This document shows positions 21,278 to 30,723 of a stretch of DNA of 64,000 bases, piece after piece; position 1 is the first letter of the stretch, and every line of letters begins with the position of its first letter. This DNA comes from Poa pratensis. Its lineage: Eukaryota; Streptophyta; Magnoliopsida; Poales; Poaceae. The position numbers and the translations under genes are program-made. The notes beneath the pieces are model-generated. The model was not told the origin of the DNA and searched no databases. It was given only the letters and a program-made list of their open reading frames with translations. The stretch is taken from NCBI GenBank assembly GCA_947311845.1, contig CAMZMU010000041.1, forward strand, positions 130,951,840 through 131,015,839, read 5' to 3'.

Positions 21278-22640
21278 GAAAGCGCGCTCGTCGAATTCCT
21301 CCGTGAGAACTGGGATATATTTGCATGGTGTCCAGCAGACATGCCAGGTATTCCCAGGGAATTCGCCGAGCACTCTCTCCAGCTACTTCCAGGTGCTAAA
21401 CCAGTCAAACAAACAATGCGCCGCATATCCGGCCCAAAAAGAACTGCAGTCGAAGCCGAAGTCGACAGGCTACTCGCAGCAGGATTCATCAGAGAGATCA
21501 AGAAATCACAATGGGTGGCCAACCCCGTACTTGTAGAGAAGAAGCATACAGACATCCTGCGGATGTGTGTAGATTTTACAGCACTCAATAAGTGTGTCCA
21601 AAGGATCACTTTCCACTACCTCGAATCGACCAGATCGTCGACTCCACCGCCGGGTGCGCTCGCTTGTCCTTCCTGGATGCTTACTCGGGTTACCACCAGA
21701 TAAGGATGAAGGAAGAGGACGAAGAAAAAACGGCGTTCATAACCCCACTCGGGGTCTACTGCTACACCACAATGCCTTTCGGGCTCAAAAACGCAGGCGC
21801 AACCTATCAGCGCATGATGCAAGATTGCCTCAAGAAGCAGATTGGGCGAAACGTCCAGGTCTATGTAGATGACATCGTCATCACCACAAGAGAAGAAAGC
21901 ACGCTACTCGATGACTTGCGGGAGACATTCGCAAACCTCAAACGCTTCCACATCAAGCTCAACCCGAAGAAGTGCACGTTCGGCGTGCCAGCCGGGCAAC
22001 TCCTCGGGTATCTAGTCTCAGCTCGAGGAATCGAGGCGGACCCGGAGAAAATACAGGCCATCTTGACGATGCAAAGGCCTTCAAAGCTCCACGACGTGCA
22101 AAAGTTGGCGGGTAGAGTAGCAGCACTCAGTCGATTCATCAGCAAGCTAGGCGAAAAAGCACTCCCGTTCTATCGACTGATGAAGAAGGCAGATAAGTTC
22201 GAGTGGACGCCAGAAGCCGAAGCAGCCTTCACGGACCTCAAGCGAGTCCTCACAAGCCCTCCAATCCTCGTAGCACCAAGGGAACGCGAGCCACTATACC
22301 TATATGTCTCTGCAACTAATAGGGTGGTGAGCACTGTTCTGTGGTCGAACGCAGAGAGGAGGGACACGCCCAAAGCATACAACGTCCAGTCTATTACTTG
22401 AGTGAAGTGCTCTCCACATCAAAGCAGCGGTACCCGCACTATCAGAAGCTGGCATACGCCGTGTTCATGTCCTCAAGGAAGCTGACGCATTACTTCTCCG
22501 AGCACCCGATCACTGTAATCAGCACTTCAGGGATCGGGGACATCCTCACAAACCCCAATGCGACTGGGCGAGTAGCAAAATGGCTCATCGAGCTAGCACC
22601 AAGAGACATCAAGTATGATTACCCGAAGGCCATCAAAGCA
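21278..22640 (+). pseudogene. pol: Reverse transcriptase and RNase H of element A
   Basis: Begins ESALVEFLRENWDIFAW directly after the TAG. RT motifs follow: FPLPRIDQIVDSTAG, LSFLDAYSGYHQI, PFGLKNAGATYQR and the catalytic YVDD at 21862-21873. The connection and first RNase H (PLYLYVSATNRVVS, QRYPHYQKLAYAV) come next. One-base deletions relative to element B lie near 21594 (TGTG-TCC), 22340 (TTCT-GTGG) and 22648 (GTTT-ACC), so no single frame spans the domain. Confidence 0.9.
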
Positions 22641-22689
22641 CAAGTTTACCCGACTTCCACACCGAGTGGATTGAAGCTCAGCTCCCAGG

Positions 22690-23160
22690 AGCACCAGATG
22701 TGTCCAATTCCTGGACCATGTACTTCGATGGCTCGAAGAAAAACGAAGGCGCAGGCGCAGGTGTCATCCTCATATCACCAAAAGGCGACAAGCTCCGCTA
22801 CATCCTACAAATGGGGTTCGAGTTCCCGTCCAATAACGAAGCAGAATACGAGGCTCTGATCCATGGCATGAGGATGGCCAAAGCACTCGGGTGCACTCGA
22901 CTGATGATCTACGGCGACTCGAATTTGGTGGTGCAGCAAACAATGAAGGCTTGTGACGCAATCGCAGATAACATGATCGCCTACCGTGACCTGTACAACA
23001 TCATGGAGGGCAGCTTCGAAGGCTGCGAGTTGCGGCACATAGGGCGTGAAAGCAATGAAGAAGCAGATAAGTTAGCCAACATTGGTGCGACCAAAGCACC
23101 AGTGCCACCTGGTGTCTTCTTCGAGCGCATAGAGCACAGATCAATCAAAAAGAAGCGGCA
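22690..23160 (+). pseudogene. pol: Second (archaeal-type) RNase H of element A
   Basis: WTMYFDGSKKNEGAGAG, NNEAEYEALIHGM, MIYGDSNLV and NEEADKLANIG supply the Asp-Glu-Asp-Asp active-site set. An additional RNase H between the RT-linked RNase H and integrase is the hallmark of the Tat lineage. The frame breaks near 23153, where one G is missing relative to element B. Confidence 0.88.
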
Positions 23161-23199
23161 ACTCCTGCACAGCCGCACCAGCCAAGAGCAAAACACCTA

Positions 23200-24478
23200 G
23201 CACAGAGGACCCACCAGTCGAGGTACTCCTCATCGAGCCAACTTGGACTCAACCCTTCCTCGCATACATACTCCGCGGCGAGGTACCCGAAGACTTCACA
23301 GAGTCAAGACGCGTCACTCGACGATCTAAAGCATACACTGTCATCAACGGTGAACTTTACAAACGCAGCATATCAGGTATGTTCCAGCGTTGCATAGCAT
23401 TTGAAGATGGCCAAGCCATCCTTCGTGATATTCATGCAGGTACTTGCGGGCATCACGCCAGCAGTCGATCACTCGTAGCCAAAGCCTTTCGCGCAGGCTT
23501 CTACTGGCCCACAGCACTCAAAGACGCGGAGGACATAGTCAAAAGGTGCATCGGCTGCCAAAAATTCGCCACAAAGCCACACGCACCCGCATCGGCGTTG
23601 AAGACAATACCATTGGCCTGGCCTTTCGCCCAGTGGGGGCTCGATATGGTTGGGCCACTCAAAAAATCCTCCCATGGAGGGCATACTCACCTTCTGGTGG
23701 CGGTCGACAAGTTCACCAAGTGGATTGAAGCAGTACCCATCACAAGTTCGACTGCCACTACAGCAGTCAATTTCATAAAATCCATCATATACCGCTTTGG
23801 TGTGCCAAATAGCATCATCACTGACAACGGTACAAACTTCACGGCTGAGGAATTCAAATCCTTCTGCAAAGAGCAAGATATCACGCTCAATTATGCATCT
23901 GTGGCGCACCCGCAATCAAACGGCCAAGTCGAAAAGGCCAATGGGCTTGTGACGAGTGGAATCAAGAAGCGCCTCCTGGTGCCACTCAAAAGGGCTGCGG
24001 GTGCTTGGGTAGAAGAGCTCCCGTCTGTGCTATGGAGCCTACGCACAACACCCAACGCCTCAACACAATTCACTCCATTTTCATGGTCTACGGCGCAGAG
24101 GCAATCCTGCCATCAGACGTAAGGTTCAACGCACCAAGAGTCGAAGCATACAATGAAGAAGATGCAGATGAAGCACTCGAAGATGCAGTCGACTTGCTCG
24201 AAGAAGCACGCAACACAGCGCTAGCACGTACAGCTGTCTACCAGCAAGATCTACGCAACTATCACAGCCGTCGACTGCGTACCAGGTCCTTCGAGGTGGG
24301 TGACTTGGTACTTCGACTGAAGCAGAAGAAGGTGCATAAACTTGCTTCTCCATGGGAAGGACCCTTCATCATCACCGAGGTCATAGGTGGTGGAGCATAC
24401 AGACTGAAGCATGCGAAGACCGGCGAACTCTCCCACAATCCTTGGAACGTTGCGCAGCTGCGCCGTTTCTATGCTTAG
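23200..24478 (+). pseudogene. pol: Integrase of element A
   Basis: Zinc-binding H-H-C-C (GTCGHHASS...CIGCQKFA), then catalytic Asp in LDMVGPL and in IITDNGTNF, with HPQSNGQVEKANG and its Glu. The C-terminal part (FEVGDLVLRLKQ, GPFIITEV, NPWNVAQLRRFYA) ends at TAG 24476-24478. A frame break lies near 24075 (TCCATTT-TCATGG). No chromodomain is seen, as expected for Tat. Confidence 0.88.
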
Positions 24479-24689
24479 ATTGCTCAGTCGCATAATGTAA
24501 TAGGCTCATATGTCGGATGGCTGCAGGTTTCAGACGCGCTCTTTTCCTTACCAGGGTACCTAAGGGGACTGGAAGGTTTTTAATGAGGCGGCCTGCAGCC
24601 TAACATTCATAAATGGAATATAGTCAATAAATTCCTCATACTTTTCCTGCTTACTACTCGCATAGCTTATCAGCACAAAACTTAGCCAC

Positions 24690-25010
24690 ACCCGTATGCT
24701 CGGGGGCTGAGTTATCTCAAAACACAATACTCCAGCCACACTCGAATACTCGGGGGCTGGATCGTAACACTAAACACAAAGGAAAAGTTGCTCAACCCCA
24801 ATCAATCACTCGGGGGCTGAGCCTGCAGGCATAAGTTGAAGCTTCAACTCTCATAAAATTCATAACCTCACTCGAGCACTCGGGGGCTATGTAATTCATG
24901 ATCTATGTAAACTGTTTTTCATAAACCCCACTCGATACACTCGGGGGCTGCATACATACAAGTGAACAAATATGTACTAAGTGGCAAATTTACACTCGGG
25001 GGCTGTTCCC
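24690..25010 (+). repeat. Array of polypurine-tract-like CTCGGGGGCTG motifs
   Basis: CTCGGGGGCT occurs six times between about 24698 and 25000 at roughly 50-65-bp spacing, each usually preceded by CACTCGAxxA-type sequence. It equals the core of the genuine purine tract before the 3' LTR (30215-30226). Element B has a decayed version of the array (about 58270-58615). Confidence 0.85.
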
Positions 25011-25024
25011 TATACATAAATACC

Positions 25025-25832
25025 CTAATCTTCTGGTTCATCCTTTGCTGAAGAACAGGGCCCATAAGTTGCGCTTGATAGCAATCAACCAATGTCCTCG
25101 CATGATCGAATGTTTCGTCAAGATTCGACTGGGACAAAGACGATCCAGGCACGGGTGGACGTAGCTGCAAATTTGGACGTTGACTTCGGAGATACGCCAT
25201 GGTTGCGTTGGCACCGTCCACAAGCTTCTGGGTGATGAAGCCTCGAATGGAACCTGTTGACCGGAAGAGATCGAGCAACGCGTGGATTCCTTGAGGTTGT
25301 GGCCCAGTTGGAAAAACCATCTGGTTGATTCGACTGAAGGCCGACCTGCACAATTCAAGAAGCATAGTGCTCCGCCACACCCGATCTTGCAGAGTCGCAA
25401 GTATGCGTGCTCGGTGCTTGTCCAATCGAAAGTGCTGGCGGCCAGTCGTGGGTTCGTCAGTTGCCATGTTCAACTGCTCATCCACGCGAGCCTGCTCCGC
25501 CTGGAAATCTTGAACAAAACCTGCAACAACACAAGTTGGGTGAACAAAAAAGAACAGGCTGTGAACTCATAAGATCAAGGCAGTCATGCTTACACTCGAG
25601 CTGTCTGTTCACGATCTCCATCTCGCCAAGCACATACTCCTCCCGTTGGGTGGGTAAAGCAGGCCTTGCCCTCATCCTTTCCAGCTCGCTTCGGGCACTC
25701 GCCAGTTCCTGCTCCTGTTTCGCAAGTCGAGCCTTCATATAACGTATTACCGCGGCATCATTTGACGCCTGAGCTCGAGATCGAGAAGGGGTGATGCCGC
25801 GACGAACTGGATGAAGTGGCGGCTGGCCGTTT
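25025..25832 (-). pseudogene. Antisense exons 7-8 or second antisense gene, element A
   Basis: Two minus-strand exons, 25594-25832 and 25025-25520. The introns show a GTAAGC donor and a TTGTTGCAG acceptor, and the phase fits across the junction. The first encodes a coiled-coil-like segment (KQEQELASARSELERMRARP), the second a helical segment (WRSTMLLELCRSAFSRINQM). Element B has homologous exons at 58696-59540. The frame breaks near 25050; the homologous stop is probably the TAG at 25025-25027. The first exon starts at an acceptor, so it must be joined to something upstream: either an alternative 3' end of the larger antisense gene or a separate transcript. Function unknown. Confidence 0.5.
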
Positions 25833-26026
25833 CTGTTCCAAGTATCATAAAAGTTTCATGAGAAACAAGTCACAAAACTCAGACAAGCAACAGCATACAG
25901 CTCTTCGAGCGCAGACACATTAACAGAAGACCACTGACATAAAAGAGTAGCAAAATCACACGCACACTCGCAGTTCACAGATATTATTACATGGCATAAA
26001 AAAGAAGGGATGCAGTTGCCCTAGAA

Positions 26027-28786
26027 CTAGGAAGTCGACTCTGGCTTGCCCCTAAGCAAGCGAGTGGCGACCTCTTTTGCCCGGCGCTCCATGGTGGTCA
26101 TAAATATTTCGGCCAGTCGTGCAGCTGGCGCGCTGACTCCTTTCAAAGGCACAAGTCTCCCGTCTGGCCTCCGCGGGAAATCAGAAAGCGCTCTCTCGTA
26201 GTCACCCTCTAATCCGTGGCCTAAAAGGAGCTTGAGGGTGGACTCCGAGCCGCGTACCGAAAGGGCGCGAGAGAAGTTCGCCATGGTGGAAGTCCCCGGG
26301 CCAAAAACATCGGCAAATCCATCCGCCGTCGTCGGTACTTCGCCACTCGGGAGCACGGCCTTGTACACTGCGCCAAGTGTACTCGCTGACTTGGCGAGTG
26401 CATCCTTCGCGTGGGTGCACACGACCCCAAGGTCGCTCACAGCACGATCGAGTGGCAGATCGTCGTTCGCCCTGTCTGCAGAGGTCGGCGCGCCAGCAGC
26501 TTCTTCACAAATCAACAAAGAGCAAACGTCACTATACGACGCTTGACAACCACAGCATAAGTTCAAAACGAAAAGATTACTCACCTCCCATGACATGTGC
26601 GAGTTTCGCCAGTTGTTCGGCATATCCTCGCTCACGCGCGGTAGCTGAGTTAGTGGCAGCATCCAATTCCTTCTTCGACTCAGCGCGCTGCGTGACGAGT
26701 GCTTCTTCAAGCTCCTTTACGCGGGACTCAGCCGCTGTCTTTTCGCCTGAAGTAGCAAATCGCATACAGTTTATGAATCGACAAAGACAAAGTATTGCAA
26801 AAAAGAGCTTCAGAAAAAATGGCAAAGTGAAACTCACGACTGAGTCGCTCCAGGTCATTACGCAGGCCATCCCTCTCCTGCTCCACCTGGACATAAGCTT
26901 TGGCAGATTCCGCCAGTGTGCGGTAGAAGGGCTGCAGACACACGCAGTTAGCATAATTTGTAACGTACATAGCCCCAAAACTACGCGGGTAAGGCAAAAA
27001 GTACTCACATGATTTGTCCAAGGCTCAGGGGTCGAAGCAGATGTCCCGACTTCAGGAGTAGCCACAACCGTAGCCTTGGCGCCTCCACAACAGCAGTGGT
27101 GTCCATCGGGTGGACAACCTCATGCACGGCGGGAGAAATGTTCGGGTGATCCGGCGTCGGAACTTTCTCTGCTTGAGGAGATAAAGGCTGATTGGTTTCA
27201 GCACTGCGAGTGGCACGCATGAAGACATCATCAGCACAAGTATGCAACAGCAGTAAAAACTTATATCATAAGTAAAAACACAAACCTGTGTTCTTCCTCT
27301 TCGTCATAGTCGAGGTCATCAAAATTTGGGCCTCCAAAGACAGGGGCGCCACTCGAATGAGGAGGAGGGGTCGAGCTCGTTGAGCATACACGCAAAGGAG
27401 CGGCGCTGGGAACGGGTGATGAGCCCGCTTCCTCGTCAACCTCCAAGTCATGCTCCTTCGCGGGTGAACTCACAGCCGAAGATACCTTTTTGGTCAGTCG
27501 ACGACGCTTTGGAGGCGCGATGTCGATCTCAGGGTCAGAATCGGCCACTTCTTCAGTCTGCACCTCTTCTGCTGCTTCCTCTTCAACTTCTTCCACACGC
27601 GAAGTGGTGGCGGAGGGAATTGGCGAGTGATCCCCTTTCGCTTCCATCTCTTGCACCTGAGTTTCTTCAGTTGCACCATTCTCTGGCAAAGGAGGAAGAG
27701 AGGCAGCAGTCGAGTGACCCTGCATGTCATAAATCACGGCTGCAAAATTAGAGGTGCAATGCATATGAGTGGCAACTCCAAAACTGCAAGCAAATCATAA
27801 AGTACACATACCTCAAGCAAAGGATTTTCCATCCCATACGGTGTAATGGGGCAGTCGACGTTGCACGGGTCGGCTGCCGTCAGGTTGGTGATTGATCGCA
27901 CATGCGCCAACAACTCATTCCTTGACAGCTCCTCCGGGCTCATCCGTGTGGCATCATTTGGGCCCTCGTACTGCCACATGGGGTGCGCTCGGGCACGGAT
28001 CGGCCACACCCGCCTCTTTACAAAAGTGGCAATTAGATGCACACCCGTCACCTTGTCGAGAAGACCTCCAATCTGGGACAGAAGAGGCTCTGCTTCTGCC
28101 AGTTCTTCATCCGAAAGTTGGTGGTCCCAGGCCTTGGTCCTTGCAAAGGCAGCAGTCGAAAAAGCGGCAGCTGCGTCCTGCTCGACACTCGCATAAAACC
28201 ATCCCTTTCTCCAGCCTTGTGCGGAGTCGACGGTCTTCAGTCGAAAATATCGGGTGTCACCGCGCACCTGGATCCCGCAGCCGCCCACAGGGTAGGTGCG
28301 GCCGCCTCCCCTGTTTGGTCGCACCATAAAAATGGCCTTCCATAATGCCCAACTAGGAGCAACTCCCAAAAAACACTCGCATAGCGTGATGAAACACGCA
28401 ATGTGCAGAATACCGTTCGGGGTGAGATCATGGATCTGCACCCCGTAGGCAAAGAGCAAACCTCGCACAAAATCATGGAGGGGGAGCGAGAAACCCCTAG
28501 GCAGAAACTCCGCAAAACAGACACGCTCATTGGCGCGTGGTTCAGGGAGTACCTCCTTCGGTGATGGCGCGCGAACAGCAAGCTGGTCCGTGGGAGGAAG
28601 CAGACCCTGCTCGCGAAACTTGGTCAGATGGGCGTCCTTGATGGTGGACTTCGCCCAGTCCCCGCTGCTCTTCTTCAAAGCGGCGGCGGCAGCAGACGCG
28701 CTCGTTGTGGTCTTCTTGACCTTAGTTGCTGCGTCAGTCGTGGCGGCAGACGCAGCGCTTCGCTTGGAGCCTCCACCCTTGGCCAT
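26027..28786 (-). CDS. Spliced antisense gene of element A (Transposase_28-like)
   Basis: Six exons on the strand opposite gag-pol: 27812-28786, 27286-27719, 27009-27203, 26838-26931, 26585-26746, 26027-26503. All introns are GT-AG and phases match at every junction except inside exon 3, where one base appears missing near 27083. The product would be about 780 residues: a Lys/Ala-rich start (MAKGGGSKRSA), a globular domain (RGFSLPLHDFVRGLLFAYGV, GILHIACFITLCECFLG, GWRKGWFYASV) like the plant 'putative gypsy type transposon' family, an acidic region with a basic PKRRRLTKK patch (possible nuclear signal), coiled-coil exons and a C-terminal domain (LGAVYKAVLPSGEVPTT). Element B has the same layout with diverged sequence. 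Antisense ORFs are known in Tat elements such as maize Grande; their role is not established. Confidence 0.7.
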
Positions 28787-28917
28787 TGCTAGGATGGATG
28801 GACAGAGCACAAAGAGCTTGGGCAAACGAACAATGGAGGCGCAGCGCAAGGAGGAAGATGAGGAAACAGGGCGGCGCAGGGAGCAAATGGCAAGTAAAAA
28901 CAGACGCCAGCGCCGTG

Positions 28918-29002
28918 CCCCTATTTACCGCAAGTCAAACGCAATCACAGCCATTCATATCACAATCGTGCGCTCCGCATGCGATCTCACCGTACACGTG
29001 GC
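28918..29002 (-). promoter_or_regulatory. Putative promoter of the element A antisense gene
   Basis: The minus strand has a TATA-like GGTAAATAGGGG at about 28918-28930, some 135 bases before the ATG at 28786, and a CACGTGGC G-box/ABRE-like site at 28995-29002. Element B keeps the CACGTGGC (62514-62521) and a TTAAAAAGGGG box at the matching place. Conservation next to a diverged coding block suggests function; the assignment is inference. Confidence 0.45.
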
Positions 29003-29369
29003 GAACGCGGAGGGCAACCGTCGCCGGCCTCTCCGCCCACTACGCACGCAAAAAGAGGAGCCATCATCACGCCTCTGGAAAAAGTGGGCCCGTGTAGTCA
29101 AATCAAAGTCCAAACGGCACCGTCTTCGGTCAGCTCTGCACAAATGGGCCCACATACGTGTCACGTCCCATCAATCGCAGCATAACGCACGCCACGCGTG
29201 TCAGAAATCGCAGTCGCAATAAACGTCATCCCTGACGTCATTGAAGCATCTGTTCAGAAAATATGTTCGAGTATGCTCAGCGCATATTGGTCACTCGATT
29301 GCCCTGATTAGTTCGGGTGTGACAAAACTTTCTTAAGGCAAAATTGGTCACTCGACCGTTCCTTCGACT

Positions 29370-29650
29370 AAGTCATATTACTCCCATCGGGAGCGTTCAA
29401 AAAATTCTTCGACTGAAGATGCTTAGGATAATGATTGAGATTATCCTCCATTTACAAGTAATACAGCATAATCTCGGGGGCTACTCCCATCGGGAGCACT
29501 GTCGTGCACCCGATAGAATTATGGCACAAATTTCTTCGATTAACATATGCAGAGTAAGAAGAGTTTTTGAGATTATCCTCCATTGCAAAATAAAGCACAA
29601 TCTCGGGGGCTACTCCCATCGGGAGCGCTGTCGCGCACCCGATAGCATAA
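29370..29650 (+). repeat. 126-bp tandem repeat with purine-tract and CTCCCATCGGGAG palindrome
   Basis: Two consecutive units of about 126 bp (GAGATTATCCTCCATT... to ...GCACCCGATAG), each with ATCTCGGGGGCTAC followed by the hairpin CTCCCATCGGGAG; a third hairpin alone lies at about 29380. Element B has the same layout at about 62860-63125. Confidence 0.85.
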
Positions 29651-30226
29651 CGGCAAATATCAGTCGACAAAGGGCATGACTCGTCCAACAAAGTTCAGAA
29701 ATCATACTCGAAACATTCCCGAGTTGCGTCAGTCGCAAATACCTCGGATGCTGCACGCATAGTGCAAAGGTAAGACCCGCCGAACTTTCGAGCTGGGCTA
29801 AGGACCGTTCCAGCAACGTTAATCCTTACACTTTCCGTGTCAGCAGACATGATGAAAAATCCCGACGGACGCGTTGGGTAAAATTCAAAGTTATACTGCA
29901 GATCGACTCAGTAAGACCTCAAGCGGCCTAGTCGAATCTGACCAGTTTGTTCCAGATTCGAGTCCGGGGACTCGATTTGATTGAAAGCTAGTAAGGTTTT
30001 ACCCGAATGAGTAGTTAACCAGTCCCGATCCGTCGAGTGTACTGGGCCTGCTAAGCTATTATCCCTTGATCATCATAAAACACAGTCGATGAGATACTCG
30101 ACATAGCCAAACGTGTGCTATTCATACAGGAATTCCAAATTATATACAGAAATCAAAGCATATGACGTGCACTTACGAAAGAGTCCATGCCCGATTCTTC
30201 GAGTCAGCCAAGTACTCGGGGGCTAC

Positions 30227-30718
30227 TGACATGGGTATACATATCGGGTACCCTACCATGAGGGTACCTGGTGCACGTAACGACTAAGGCCCAATATCGA
30301 AGAGCCTACTCGAAGCCCAAGACAAGAGGCCCAAGAAGATGGAGTACCCTCCAAGACTAGACATAGGCATAGTCGGTTTAGGCTTTCCTTATGTATAAAC
30401 TAGGTCGGTTACAAACTCCCGAGACCCAGCCTATTTAAAGGCTGGGAGGGGTACCGATCTGGGACCAAGCCATACACGAACCACCAAAACTCTTGCGAGA
30501 TCATCAACTCGCCGGAGCTCCCCTGTAATCGCATAATCCACAATCAATACCAGACAAGCAGGAAGTAGGGTCTTTACCTCCACCCGAGGGGCCTGAACCT
30601 GGGTAAATCTTTGCCTCTGCTTGTCAGCCGACGAAACTACCAGTACTACCACGTTCTCTCCCCATAATCTCAACACTAGGTCCTTAACCATGGGAATTGA
30701 TGAGGGTACACCTCGTCA
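30227..30718 (+). repeat. 3' LTR of Gypsy element A
   Basis: Differs from the 5' LTR at only a few bases (CTACTATG/CTACCATG, CAAAGCT/CAAAACT, ATGTGT/ATGTAT, CCCTAGG/CACTAGG, GGATTTG/GGAATTG). It is followed by the ATGGC duplication. Confidence 0.95.
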
Positions 30719-30723
30719 ATGGC

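Larger units (their letters stand above)
17211..30718 (+). mobile_element. Tat-type Gypsy retrotransposon, element A, with antisense genes
   Basis: 492-bp LTRs (17211-17702 and 30227-30718) with target duplication ATGGC at 17206-17210 and 30719-30723. The primer site TGGCGCCGTCTGTGGGA starts two bases after the 5' LTR at 17705; the purine tract CTCGGGGGCTAC ends at 30226. Sense order is Gag, aspartic protease, RT-RNase H, a second archaeal-type RNase H, integrase. The second RNase H before integrase marks the Tat lineage. Spliced genes on the opposite strand fill 25025-28786. By eye the LTRs differ at about five positions, so the copy is young, but gag-pol carries many one-base deletions and is not autonomous as read. 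Confidence 0.96.

Noticed and set aside
23469..23915. Minus-strand ORF opposite integrase
   Set aside because: Shadow of the integrase coding sequence; cysteine-rich by chance of codon complement.
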